64,000 nt of DNA from Paenibacillus dendritiformis. GTDB taxonomy: Bacteria; Bacillota; Bacilli; Paenibacillales; Paenibacillaceae. Below are positions 8,514-17,064 of the stretch, piece after piece (the stretch's first letter is position 1; each line of letters opens with the position of its first letter). The notes under the pieces were generated by a model. The model did not search any database. It worked only from the letters and a program-made list of their open reading frames with translations, and was not told the DNA's origin. The position numbers and the translations under genes were made by a program. The DNA is taken from positions 1 through 64,000 of the forward strand of contig NZ_LDIG01000076.1 in assembly GCF_015845845.1 (NCBI RefSeq), given 5' to 3'.

Positions 8514-10080
8514 TCCGGCCGCGGAGGCTGTGCGGCCGCTGCTGAAGCCGGTCTATGACGGGCCTCGGATCGTACTCGGAACATTCGATGCCGAAGCGTA
8601 TTGGCGTCCCGATCATCTGGCGAAGCTGCCTGCGGTTCGAGCGGCTCAGGGGCGAGCGGTCGCCGGATGTATGGACGAGCTGCTGTTCCCGCTCTGCGGA
8701 GAGGACGGCGTGCTGATCACCCGGCAGCCCATGAACAGGGCCCATGCGGCTTATTTGCGGGAGATTGGCTTCCGCTTCCGGGCGGCGGCGGCAGGAGGGG
8801 GCGGGGCTAGCGGCACTGGCGGAATTACCGGAACGGACTCAACCAGCAGAACGGATAGAACTAGCGGAAATGACAAAACGAGCGTAAATGGCAGAACGTG
8901 CGAACAAGGCGGAACTGGTCAGCATGGCGGAACGAGCGAACGCGGCGGCACTGACGGAACAGGGGGAGACGATGTCTTCCGGGCCATTGCAAGCCAGCCG
9001 GATCAGGAGCAGTGGCGCCGCTGCCTGCAGGAATTGCCCTGGGCTGTCTATGCGGTCATCCCGTCCGCCGCCGCGCTGGCCCGGCGTTATGGTGACGCGG
9101 CCCGGGTGCCCGCCGCAGACATCGCGGGCCGGGTCAATTCCAAGGCGTATTCGCATCGGCTGGCGGCCCGCTTGGGCTGGAATCCGCCGGGGCATCTCGC
9201 GGAGGATGCCGATGAGGCGATGCGCATCGGGACGGAGCTGCTGCGGGAGGCCGGAAAGCTCGTGCTGAAGGATCCATACGGCGTCTCGGGCAGCGGCAAT
9301 CTTGCGGCCGATTCCGCGCCGCTGCTGAAACGGCTGATCGGCTATATCCGGGATCAGCAGCGGGCGGGCAAGCGGGTGCAGCTTCTGCTGGAGCCGTGGC
9401 TGGAGAAAGAGATTGATTTCTCCTGCCATCTCCAGATTGCGGCAGACGGGGCCGTCTCGCTGCTTGGCGTTCAGCAGATGGTGAACCGCGGGCATAATTA
9501 CGGCGGTTCTCATGCCGCCGAGCCCGAACTGGCCGATCGGCTGAACGCTTCCGGGTACTTCGCGGCGATGGAACAATTGGCGGGATGCTTGTATGAGGAG
9601 GGCTACTTCGGCCCGGTATGCGTCGATTCGATGCTGCTTGCCGACGGCCGCGTCCATCCCGTCGTGGAGATCAATGCGCGGCATTCGATGGGGCTGTTGA
9701 ATTACAGCCTCGACACGCATTGGGAGCGATACGGACAGCGAAGCTTCCTGTCCTGCCTCCAGCTTGGGCTCCCGGACGCGTGGAAGGCCTCGGCCGGGAC
9801 GGGCGGAGACATGGAGCAGCCGGAGCGAGAGGACGGCGCTTGGTGCGATCAGTCGGAGCGCTTCGCCGAACTGCTGGCCCGGCTTGATCGGATCGGGCTG
9901 CTGTTCACGCCGCAGCGGCGGGAAGGCGTCGTTCCGCTGTCGGCCAATACGCTGTTCGCGCCGGACGGCGGGCGGGTGTCCGGACGCTGGTATCTGGCCG
10001 CCGGCAGCCGGGAGGCGAGTGATCGGATCAGCCGGCAGCTCCGCGAGGCGCTGGCGGCGTACGGCTTCCGCATCTATTGA
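8506..10080 (+). CDS. ATP-grasp carboxylate-amine/thiol ligase, 524 aa
   Basis: The start ATG at 8506 overlaps the end of the ACP frame (ATGCATAA), implying translational coupling. The C-terminal ~300 residues look like an ATP-grasp fold: a lysine-containing strand (GKLVLKDPYGVSGSGN), a hinge with acidic residues (LLLEPWLEKEIDFS) and the metal/ATP-binding end (CVDSMLLADGRVHPVVEINARHS). ATP-grasp enzymes activate a carboxylate as acyl-phosphate and pass it to an amine or thiol. Next to an ACP, loading of an amino acid onto the carrier (as BtrJ does in butirosin biosynthesis) is a reasonable inference. Residues ~93-156 are a low-complexity Gly/Thr/Ser/Asn insert that is probably a disordered linker. 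The substrate is unknown. Confidence 0.75.
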   Translation: MHNPAAEAVRPLLKPVYDGPRIVLGTFDAEAYWRPDHLAKLPAVRAAQGRAVAGCMDELLFPLCGEDGVLITRQPMNRAHAAYLREIGFRFRAAAAGGGGASGTGGITGTDSTSRTDRTSGNDKTSVNGRTCEQGGTGQHGGTSERGGTDGTGGDDVFRAIASQPDQEQWRRCLQELPWAVYAVIPSAAALARRYGDAARVPAADIAGRVNSKAYSHRLAARLGWNPPGHLAEDADEAMRIGTELLREAGKLVLKDPYGVSGSGNLAADSAPLLKRLIGYIRDQQRAGKRVQLLLEPWLEKEIDFSCHLQIAADGAVSLLGVQQMVNRGHNYGGSHAAEPELADRLNASGYFAAMEQLAGCLYEEGYFGPVCVDSMLLADGRVHPVVEINARHSMGLLNYSLDTHWERYGQRSFLSCLQLGLPDAWKASAGTGGDMEQPEREDGAWCDQSERFAELLARLDRIGLLFTPQRREGVVPLSANTLFAPDGGRVSGRWYLAAGSREASDRISRQLREALAAYGFRIY

Positions 10081-10090
10081 GAACGGGCGA

Positions 10091-10127
10091 ATGAAAATGG
10101 ATGAATGAAAATGGATGAATGAGAACG
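10091..10127 (+). repeat. 14-bp tandem repeat between ATP-grasp and glycosyltransferase-like genes
   Basis: ATGAAAATGGATGA occurs twice in direct tandem (10091-10104, 10105-10118), followed by a diverged partial third copy. Each copy contains ATG and TGA, so it encodes no extended protein. It fills the only noticeable gap in the operon. Confidence 0.8.
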
Positions 10128-10189
10128 GACGAAGTTAATGAACCGTCATGTGCGGCTCAAGCATGAATGGAAAAAAGAAGGTGTCATCT

Positions 10190-11284
10190 ATGCAATCCGC
10201 TTCACCTGTTACCATCCTGACCTCAGGCAATTCGCTTGGCGCGTACGTGCCTGGCATCCGCCTGCTGGAGCGGCTGCGGAAGCGCGGCGTTCCGGCGGAA
10301 TTCGAGGTGCTGGAACGCCTGTTCCCGGAAGAGACGCGGCAGCAGCTTGTCCGGGCGAAGCAGGCGTTCCACGCCAGCTTCGCCACGGCCTTGATGGGCA
10401 CGCGCTTGGTTCGCGGCATCGGCCCGTCGCTCGCGGACGGGGCGGTGGATGCCCTGCTCGATCGCTGGGAAGCCGAAGGACGCCGCATCTTTCTGTCGGT
10501 GACGGGCTTCTGGGCTCCTATTCTGGAGCAATACGAACGGCGCGTTCACCCCGGGACGATCCGGGCGGAATTTCTCCGGCTCGATGCGATCGACACGCCC
10601 TCCTACCGCGTCTATCGCGAGACCTATCCCCGCTTCCGCCATCACTGGCTGTTCCGGCTGGAGGGAGAGCAGCCGCTGCTGCATTACCGGCTCGCGATGT
10701 CCGATGAGCCGATCCTGCCCTACGCCGAGCGGGACGAGCGGATTGTGGTCCATGGCGGCGGATGGGGCATCGGCACCTACCGCGGCGTGACCCCCGCGCT
10801 CCAGGAGCGGTACGCGCTTGATCTCGTCGCCTATGATCAAGACGAGACGGGGGCGGCGCGGCCTGGCGATCGCGTCTATCTCAACGACCCGGCATGGCAC
10901 CCGTGGTCGGAGGAGCCGGCGCGGCCCGGGCAGCCGCCTTATCCGCCGATGGCGGAATGGAAGGCGGGGGAAGCGCCGATCTATGAGCGGGGCCAGGACG
11001 GCCCGCGCCTATACGGCGCCATCCGCCACAGCCTGGCCATCGTCAGCAAGCCCGGCGGCGGCACGCTCGTCGATTCGCTGTCCGCGGCGACGCCGCTCGT
11101 CTATCTGGAGCCGTTCGGCGATCATGAGCGGGCCAATGCGCTGCTGTGGGAACGGCTCGGCTTCGGCATATCCTACGACCGATGGGCGGCGTCCGGCTTC
11201 GCGCGCAGCGCGCTGGAGCCGCTTCATCACAATCTGCTAAGACATGCGCTTTCACTATCCGATTACGGAGGGATGTATCCATGA
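10190..11284 (+). CDS. Glycosyltransferase-like protein (GT-B C-terminal motif), 364 aa
   Basis: The start at 10190 is chosen because AGAAGGTG lies about seven bases upstream; a longer frame from 10148 lacks a site. The N-terminus (VTILTSGNSLGAYVPGIRLL) resembles the G-S-x-G-x-x-x-P opening of MGT/UDP-glycosyltransferases. The C-terminal part has SKPGGGTLVDSLSAATPLVYLEPFGDHERANA, the GG/T-L-x-E-x-x-x-x-x-P pattern of nucleotide-sugar binding in GT-B enzymes. The central segment around HGGGWGIGTYR is also family-like. It ends ATGA, overlapping the radical SAM gene by four bases. The likely role is transfer of a sugar in the pathway of this operon; donor and acceptor are not deducible. Confidence 0.6.
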   Translation: MQSASPVTILTSGNSLGAYVPGIRLLERLRKRGVPAEFEVLERLFPEETRQQLVRAKQAFHASFATALMGTRLVRGIGPSLADGAVDALLDRWEAEGRRIFLSVTGFWAPILEQYERRVHPGTIRAEFLRLDAIDTPSYRVYRETYPRFRHHWLFRLEGEQPLLHYRLAMSDEPILPYAERDERIVVHGGGWGIGTYRGVTPALQERYALDLVAYDQDETGAARPGDRVYLNDPAWHPWSEEPARPGQPPYPPMAEWKAGEAPIYERGQDGPRLYGAIRHSLAIVSKPGGGTLVDSLSAATPLVYLEPFGDHERANALLWERLGFGISYDRWAASGFARSALEPLHHNLLRHALSLSDYGGMYP

Positions 11285-12465
11285 CACAACCGAAGACAAG
11301 CGCCACCCTGACCCCGGCGGAATTCCGCTCCATGAAGCAGACGCTGCACAACCGGAGCGAGGCCAGCCGCGGTCGGAAGCTTGACCGCTCCTTCGCCTTC
11401 GATCTGCCGCGCGATATCGGGATCAAGCTGAATAACGGCTGCAATCTGCGCTGCAAGCACTGCTTCGAATGGAATCCCGACGGCTACCATCATGAGTTCG
11501 AGCGCCAGGAGGCCCGGCGGGAGATCGATTTTGCCTTGATCGAGCGCATCTTCGAGGAGACGCGGCCTTACCGGTCCCGCATGTACTTATGGGGAGGCGA
11601 GCCCTTGATGTATTCCAAGTTCGACGAACTGTGCGAGCTGCTGGCCTCCGATCCGCGCATCTCGACCGTCTGCACGAATGCGGTGCTTGTCGAGCCCAAG
11701 CTGGAGTCGCTGCTGAAGCTGCCGGAAGGGGTGACGCTTCTCGCCAGCCTGGAAGGCTTCGAGGCGGAGAACGATGCGATACGCGGACGCGGCATCTTCC
11801 GCAAGGTGATGTCCGCCATCGAGCTGCTGCTGGAGCGGAAGCGCGCAGGCGAATTCCGCGGGGATGTGTCGGTCAGCCTGACCATCAACGATGCCATGGT
11901 CACCCGGCTGTACGATTTCATGGAATTTTTCGAGGAGGTCGGCGTCAATTCCGTCTACTTCGTCTTCCCTTGGTATATTCCGGAGGAAGTCGCCGAGCGG
12001 ATGGATACGTACTTCGCCGAGCATTTCGGCTGGCTTGAGGCGGCCCGGCAGGACGCGGAGACGGGCAAAAAGAGCTGGCACTCCTTCACCTACCATCTGT
12101 CGCCGGACAATATCGAGCCGCTGCTCGCGGAGATGGAGAAGCTGCGTTCGCGCGTATGGAAGAACCGCATCCGCTTCCAGCCAGCGCTGGAGCCGGAGGA
12201 GGTGCGCAGCTTCGTGCTGGGCACGGACCGGCCGGGCATGGGGAGGACCGATTGCCTGGCCTTGTCGACCCGCATGGATGTGCTGCCGAACGGGAAGGTG
12301 AATCCATGCAAGTTTTTCCCGGAATTCACGATCGCCGATCTGCGGGACGGCAGCCTGAAGGAGGTCTTTCACGGCGACGGCTACCAGAAGCACCGCGAGG
12401 CGCTTGCTTGCGGCTTGACGCCGGTCTGCTCGAAATGCGTTTTGCTGTACAATAACGGCGCCTAA
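11281..12465 (+). CDS. Radical SAM enzyme with SPASM-like C-terminus, 394 aa
   Basis: The start ATG at 11281 overlaps the previous stop and is preceded by GGAGGG at eight bases. The radical SAM cluster motif CNLRCKHC is at C54-C58-C61, followed by MYLWGGEPLMY, the GGE motif that contacts SAM. The C-terminus has additional cysteines (DCLALS, NPCKFF, PVCSKC) spaced as in SPASM/twitch auxiliary-cluster domains, with the typical NGKVNPCKFFPEF context. Such enzymes modify peptides or small carrier-bound substrates by radical chemistry. It sits in the middle of the ACP/ATP-grasp operon and probably performs the key transformation. No RiPP precursor was found next to it, so a carrier-tethered substrate is more likely than a ribosomal peptide. 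Confidence 0.85.
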   Translation: MTQPKTSATLTPAEFRSMKQTLHNRSEASRGRKLDRSFAFDLPRDIGIKLNNGCNLRCKHCFEWNPDGYHHEFERQEARREIDFALIERIFEETRPYRSRMYLWGGEPLMYSKFDELCELLASDPRISTVCTNAVLVEPKLESLLKLPEGVTLLASLEGFEAENDAIRGRGIFRKVMSAIELLLERKRAGEFRGDVSVSLTINDAMVTRLYDFMEFFEEVGVNSVYFVFPWYIPEEVAERMDTYFAEHFGWLEAARQDAETGKKSWHSFTYHLSPDNIEPLLAEMEKLRSRVWKNRIRFQPALEPEEVRSFVLGTDRPGMGRTDCLALSTRMDVLPNGKVNPCKFFPEFTIADLRDGSLKEVFHGDGYQKHREALACGLTPVCSKCVLLYNNGA

Positions 12466-12520
12466 CCCCCGGCCCCGGGCCAGGAACAGGGAGGGGCGGA
12501 CAAGGAAGGAGAGAACTGCC

Positions 12521-13573
12521 ATGAGCGCCATCACGGTGCGGGGATTGAGCAAGACCTTCGCTTACTACCGCAAGCAGAGCGGCCTCCGGCATTCGCTGCG
12601 CCATCTGTTCCGCCGCGAGGAGCTGTACCGCCATGCCGTCGACGGCATCAGCTTCGATATTGCCCAGGGCGAAGCCGTCGGCTTCATTGGTCCGAACGGA
12701 GCGGGCAAGACGACGACGCTCAAGATGCTGTCCGGCATTCTGCATCCGTCGGCGGGAGAAGCGAAGGTGCTCGGCTATGTGCCTTGGGAGCGCCAGCGGG
12801 AGTTCAAGCGCCGCTTCGCCATCGTCATGAGTCAGAAAAGCCAGCTCTGGTGGGATTTGCCCGCAAATGAATCCATTAATTTGAACAAATGCATCTACGG
12901 GCTCGACGATCGCGAATACCGGATGACGCTGGACGAACTGGCCGGCATGCTCGATGTGAGGCACCTGCTCGGGGTGCAGGTGCGCCGCCTGTCGCTGGGC
13001 GAGCGGATGAAGATGGAAATCATTGCCGCGCTCATTCACCGGCCGCAGCTATTGTTCCTCGATGAACCGACGCTGGGCCTGGACTTCGCCGCCCAGCAGA
13101 ATGTGCGGCAATTCCTGCGGGCTTATCAGGAAGAGAAGCGGGCGACGATTCTGCTGACGAGCCACTACATGCGGGATATCGAGCAGGTATGCGGCCGGGC
13201 GCTCGTCATTCACGGCGGGAAAATCGCCTATGATGGGGAGTTGGCGCGAATAAGCGCGTCCTTCGGCCGCCGCAAGCGGATGAAGGTGCGGTTCGCTGCC
13301 GACATTCCCCCGGCCGAGCTGCGAGCGCTCGTGCAGATGCTGGCGGAGGTCCGGGCCCATCACGGCGTGACGGCCGAGCTGGAGGTGGCGGCGGATGAAG
13401 TGAAGCCGCTGGCGCTTCTGCTGCTTGACCATGATCTGGTCGAGGACTGGACGGTGGAGGAGATCCCGGTCGAGGAAGCGATCGAGCGGCTGTACGCAGC
13501 CAAGTCGGAAGGTGAAGGAGTGCGGGCGGATGGGCAGACATACGAGGCGCCCCGGCATGCGACGGAAGGATAG
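12521..13573 (+). CDS. ABC-2-type exporter ATP-binding protein, 350 aa
   Basis: The ATP-binding subunit has Walker A GPNGAGKTTT, signature LSLGERMKME, Walker B LLFLDEPTLGLD and H-loop LLTSHYM. The extended C-terminus (~residues 245-350) is typical of the COG4586 group that pairs with two unlike six-helix permeases, as here. A ribosome binding site (GGAGAG) precedes ATG 12521. The two permease genes follow immediately, and the first overlaps this gene. Probable role: export of the operon product or self-resistance. Confidence 0.9.
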   Translation: MSAITVRGLSKTFAYYRKQSGLRHSLRHLFRREELYRHAVDGISFDIAQGEAVGFIGPNGAGKTTTLKMLSGILHPSAGEAKVLGYVPWERQREFKRRFAIVMSQKSQLWWDLPANESINLNKCIYGLDDREYRMTLDELAGMLDVRHLLGVQVRRLSLGERMKMEIIAALIHRPQLLFLDEPTLGLDFAAQQNVRQFLRAYQEEKRATILLTSHYMRDIEQVCGRALVIHGGKIAYDGELARISASFGRRKRMKVRFAADIPPAELRALVQMLAEVRAHHGVTAELEVAADEVKPLALLLLDHDLVEDWTVEEIPVEEAIERLYAAKSEGEGVRADGQTYEAPRHATEG

Positions 13574-14543
13574 CGGCGAACGGCGATTGCGGGATGGCAG
13601 CGGGACGAATGACCACCCGAATGACCAACCGGATGATCAGCCGGATGACCAACCGGATGATCAGCCGGATGACCAACCGGTCGACCAAACGGATAACCAT
13701 TCGGCAGAGAAGACGGGGAACAAGCAAGGCGGCCGCCTGCCGGGCAACCGGCCGCACGGCAGGGCCGGATTCGGTAACGGCGGCCTGCACGCGGACGGAA
13801 CCGGGACGGCGGACGGCAAGGCGCCCGCAGCCGGGCCGGGCAGTTCCAGGGGCGGCCGCTTCCGGCTCGCTGCCGGCAAGTATGCCGCCGCGTTCAAGAT
13901 CGGGCTGCAGGCCTCAATGGAATATCGGCTTCAATTCCTGATCGGGCTTGTCAGCCTGGTTTTCCCTATCGGCATCCAGTCGCTGATCTGGACGGCCGTG
14001 TACCGGTCTTCCGCCGACGGGGTGTTGTACGGGTACGATTACAGCCAGATGATTTTGTACACGATGCTGTCTGGCATCGTGACGAAGCTCGTCATGACCC
14101 AACTGGAGCACACGATCGCGGAAGACATTAAGAGCGGCGGACTGAACGCGTATCTGGTCCGTCCGATCAGCTATTTCGGCTATCGGCTTTCCGCTTATGC
14201 CGGGAGCCGGGTCATCCCGGACACCGTGCTGGTCGGACTCGTGGCCGCCGTGCTGCTCGTCGCCGTCCGCTACGGCCATGCTCCGCTGCCGCCTGCTCGT
14301 CTTGCTCTGTTCGCGGCAGCCCTCCTTCTGGCTGCGCTCGTGCAATTCCTGCTGTCCTACGCGATCTGCGCGCTGGCCTTTCGGCTGGCGGAGATTTCGT
14401 ACTTTTTCGTCATCACCGGGCTTATCGTGCAGATCGTCAGCGGCGGCATCGCCATCCAATGCGTCTGGATCGTGCTGCTGGCCGGGACCGCGCACATCGC
14501 ATGGCGGCTTGGCCTGAAGCGGTATGTCGGGTTGGGAGGATGA
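13530..14543 (+). CDS. ABC-2 transporter permease with unusual hydrophilic N-terminal extension
   Basis: Residues from about 118 onward form a standard six-helix permease of the COG4587 type (IGLQASMEYRLQFLIGLVSL at the first helix). The frame extends back through the end of the ATPase gene. I place the start at ATG 13530 because GAAGGAG lies about eleven bases upstream; ATG 13557 is an alternative. Either start leaves ~100 hydrophilic residues before the first helix, including tandem P-D-D-Q repeats and a Gly/Arg-rich stretch, whereas the family normally begins close to the membrane. The extension may be a disordered cytoplasmic tail from repeat expansion, or the true start may be a non-ATG codon further in. 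It is followed by the second permease after seven bases. Confidence 0.8.
   Translation: MGRHTRRPGMRRKDSGERRLRDGSGTNDHPNDQPDDQPDDQPDDQPDDQPVDQTDNHSAEKTGNKQGGRLPGNRPHGRAGFGNGGLHADGTGTADGKAPAAGPGSSRGGRFRLAAGKYAAAFKIGLQASMEYRLQFLIGLVSLVFPIGIQSLIWTAVYRSSADGVLYGYDYSQMILYTMLSGIVTKLVMTQLEHTIAEDIKSGGLNAYLVRPISYFGYRLSAYAGSRVIPDTVLVGLVAAVLLVAVRYGHAPLPPARLALFAAALLLAALVQFLLSYAICALAFRLAEISYFFVITGLIVQIVSGGIAIQCVWIVLLAGTAHIAWRLGLKRYVGLGG
13606..13700 (+). repeat. 24-bp tandem repeat encoding P-D-D-Q units
   Basis: A 24-bp unit (CCGGATGATCAGCCGGATGA plus CCAA) is repeated exactly twice (13629-13652, 13653-13676) with diverged copies on both sides. It consists of 12-bp sub-repeats, each encoding P-D-D-Q, inside the N-terminal extension of the permease. 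Length-variable repeats of this type change in units of four residues without breaking the frame. Confidence 0.85.
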
Positions 14544-14550
14544 GGCGGCG

Positions 14551-15387
14551 ATGGGTGTAGAGAGACGGGCGCGCTTCCGGGACGCATGGCGCACGGGAGT
14601 GGAGTATTTGCGGCTGTATGGCGTTTTTATCCGGAACAGCCTGGCGGCCAGCATGGAGTACCGCTTTAATTTCTGGATGGGCATTGCGGTCGAAATCGCT
14701 TTTTTATGCGCGAAGGCGCTGTACATTTTGATTGTGTATCAGACGAATCTGCATATTGGCAAGCTGACGCCGGATCATATCCTGCTGTTCATCGGCACTT
14801 ACACGATGATGACGGGACTTTATATGGGCTTGTTCTATGTCAATTTCATCCGGCTGCAGCAATATGTCCGGGACGGGACGCTCGATCTGCTGCTGACGAA
14901 GCCGGTATCCCTGCAATTTCTCGTCTCGCTTCGCTATGTCGACATCGGCTTGTCGGTGCCGAACGTGCTGGCCGGAGCCGCCATGATCGCCATCGGCTGG
15001 TCCCGCGCCGGGCTGCCGCTCAATGCGGGGAATCTCGTTGGCTTCGCCGGGCTGCTGCTGGCGGCGCTCGCTGTCACCTACGGCCTGATGCTGCTGCCGG
15101 CCTTGCTGGCCTTCCGCTTCGTCCAGACCGGGGCGGTGACGGAGATCGCGCATTCGATCTGGGATGCGAACAATATGCCGCTCGATATTTTCCCGTCATG
15201 GCTGCAGTGCATCGGCGTCTACGTCATCCCGGTGTTCCTCATCAGCAATTATGCGCCCAAGTTCGTCATGAACGAGTTGAGCGCCGGGGATGTCGCCTGG
15301 GCGGCTGCGGCGCCGCTTCTGCTTCTGCTGCTGGCCAGATGGTGCTGGAAGCGGGCGGTAAGCGGGTACAGCAGCGCGGGCAGCTAA
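14551..15387 (+). CDS. ABC-2 transporter permease, second subunit, 278 aa
   Basis: A six-helix permease of the COG3694 type. The N-terminus (LYGVFIRNSLAASMEYRFNF) repeats the amphipathic helix seen in the partner permease, followed by membrane segments. I prefer ATG 14551, which has GGGAGGATGA just upstream, over the in-frame ATG 14524 that overlaps the previous gene without a clear site. With the ATPase and first permease it forms a complete heteromeric exporter. Its place between biosynthetic genes suggests it exports their product. Confidence 0.88.
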   Translation: MGVERRARFRDAWRTGVEYLRLYGVFIRNSLAASMEYRFNFWMGIAVEIAFLCAKALYILIVYQTNLHIGKLTPDHILLFIGTYTMMTGLYMGLFYVNFIRLQQYVRDGTLDLLLTKPVSLQFLVSLRYVDIGLSVPNVLAGAAMIAIGWSRAGLPLNAGNLVGFAGLLLAALAVTYGLMLLPALLAFRFVQTGAVTEIAHSIWDANNMPLDIFPSWLQCIGVYVIPVFLISNYAPKFVMNELSAGDVAWAAAAPLLLLLLARWCWKRAVSGYSSAGS

Positions 15388-15449
15388 TAAGGGTCCGGCG
15401 GCGCGCATGATTGGCGCAATGAAATGATGAGAGAGGAAGCGATGCAGTG

Positions 15450-16451
15450 ATGGACATACGTGAGAGACTGCGGTTCGAGGCCGGCTTCTTCGATTGCCGG
15501 GCCATTCAGTTATCTCTGGCGCTGCAGGAATGGGGAATGCCGGTCGAGGCCCTCTATTATAATGCGTGGGAGAGCACGAAGGAGATTTACGAGCATTTGT
15601 ATGTGAAAAAGTCGAAGCCATGGTTTTACCATTCCCCTTGTCTGGAGCCGTCCGAACTGGAGCTGATCGGCATTCCTTATGAACAGGTGCCTTATGCGGA
15701 TGACGAGGAGATTGCCCCGCTGCTGCAGGGCATCGATTACGGCGCTTGCGCGGCCTTCCTCTGGATCTCCTGCGGGGAAGCGCTTTATGCGAAGCCGGGA
15801 ACGTTCGGCGACCCGGAAGCGGCGCATTCGATATGGGTATGCGGGTGGTCGCCGGATCCTGGCGGTTCGGGCCGCTATGCGATTCGCGATACTTACCCCG
15901 AATACGAAGGGGATATATCGGGAGAGGACCTCCGGCGGATGTGCAAGGTTCCTGCGTTGAAGCCGGAGGACAGGGCCGTTTTCCTGCTCCGCAAGCCGGA
16001 AGCGAAGGCGAGTCCGGACTGGAATCGGATTAGGGAGAGGTATGCGGATCGCATGGCGCGGCAGCAGGGGGAGACTGCATGCTATGAGATTGTCCGCGCC
16101 TATGCATCCGGCGGAGAGACGGGGCCGTTCGCGAGTCTGGCCGAGCTGTATGACTGCCATGCGCATGCCTTCAAATTCATTGCGGGCTCCCGCTTTGCCT
16201 TCTCCTGCTTCGTGGAAGCGGCGGAGGGGGACCGGAGCCTGGCGCAGCTGCTGCGCGGCATTGCGCGCAAGGCGGATATGCTGAAAAATTTCTTCCTTAT
16301 GGCCCTCCACGGCGGAAGCGCTAATGCGGCAATCATCGCGCAGCTATGCAGTGAGATTCAGGAGCTGGAGGAACTGGCGTGGCGTCATATCGCATCGCCT
16401 AGCGGCGTGGCGCCCGGCATCGCGCCGCAAGTAACGAATTCCCTGGCATAG
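15450..16451 (+). CDS. Uncharacterised 333-residue protein, possible BtrH-like enzyme
   Basis: ATG 15450 follows GAGAGGAAG at about ten bases. The protein is soluble. Its opening (EAGFFDCRAIQLSLALQEWG) has a cysteine in a short helix-forming context, followed by YYNAWESTKEIYEHLYV. This arrangement is reminiscent of the N-terminal papain-like domain of BtrH-type acyltransferases that accept substrates from an ACP, but I cannot demonstrate the relationship. H-x-I and D residues that could complete a triad occur near AAHSIWVCGW and AIRDTYPEY. The C-terminal ~130 residues are helical. It is the last gene of the operon before a terminator, so it belongs with the ACP/ATP-grasp pathway. Confidence 0.6.
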   Translation: MDIRERLRFEAGFFDCRAIQLSLALQEWGMPVEALYYNAWESTKEIYEHLYVKKSKPWFYHSPCLEPSELELIGIPYEQVPYADDEEIAPLLQGIDYGACAAFLWISCGEALYAKPGTFGDPEAAHSIWVCGWSPDPGGSGRYAIRDTYPEYEGDISGEDLRRMCKVPALKPEDRAVFLLRKPEAKASPDWNRIRERYADRMARQQGETACYEIVRAYASGGETGPFASLAELYDCHAHAFKFIAGSRFAFSCFVEAAEGDRSLAQLLRGIARKADMLKNFFLMALHGGSANAAIIAQLCSEIQELEELAWRHIASPSGVAPGIAPQVTNSLA

Positions 16452-16467
16452 CGGCGGGGAGGAGGCC

Positions 16468-16519
16468 AAAGCCCGGAAGTGGAGTTATCCTGAAAGGGTG
16501 GCTTGCTTTCGGGCTTTTT
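16468..16519 (+). terminator. Terminator of the ACP/ATP-grasp/radical SAM operon
   Basis: AAAGCCCG (16468-16475) pairs with CGGGCTTT (16510-16517) and is followed by a short T-run. The loop is long, with internal pairing possible. Confidence 0.7.
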
Positions 16520-16617
16520 GTAATCTTTATGGGCGAATCGACAACTCGAGGGAACCTCATCTTGGGGCTGCCAATCTAACGATATAGAATAAGCTTAGTC
16601 GAGACTAGAGGAGGAGC

Positions 16618-17060
16618 ATGAATGCGCTAACGAGAGACAAGGAGAGGTTGGCTCAGCAGGGAGACTGCGAAGCATTCAAGCGCGATTCATACGTTGAGAG
16701 AACCTGCTTACTTCCAAACCTGGCTGTGTCGTATTCTTCTGAACGAATGTCACCAATTAGCCAGCGAAGAGAAGCGCCCACCCTCCGTACAAAAGCATTT
16801 CAACGGAAAAGTATTCTGACGGAAAAGATCAAAAGATATGGGCAGCCGCAGTGCCGCTCATCGAAGAGACGGGAGAGATCGTCAATATCTATTTGGATGA
16901 TCAGTACCTTAGCAAATTGTTACATAAGCCTTCAAAGCGATGAAACCGCTCATGGAAGAACCTATTCGGCATCGATCTGACGGGCTATCAAGTGAAGGTT
17001 GACATGAATCGGTATATATTCTCAAAAAAGGGCGGTTTGACCTTAGCGGCCGGGGGGCAG
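16618..17060 (+). pseudogene. Remnants of an ECF sigma factor and a downstream partner gene
   Basis: No single frame works, but pieces in different frames are recognisable. ATG 16618 (after GAGGAGG) starts MNALTRDKERLAQQGDCEAF, a typical ECF sigma-70 N-terminus. The next piece, in another frame, contains PAYFQTWLCRILLNECHQL, which is the conserved sigma region 2/linker sequence of SigV-like factors. Further on are VPLIEETGEIVNIYLDDQYL and LFGIDLTGYQVKVDMNRYIF in further frames; these could be the extracytoplasmic part of a cognate anti-sigma or target protein. Multiple indels mean it is dead. It is low in GC compared with the preceding operon. Confidence 0.6.
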
Positions 17061-17064
17061 ACCA

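Noticed and set aside
10138-10707. Overlapping ORF of 189 codons in the GT-like gene
   Set aside because: It is a frame shadow of the 10190-11284 gene, which has the coherent GT-B motif and operon overlaps.
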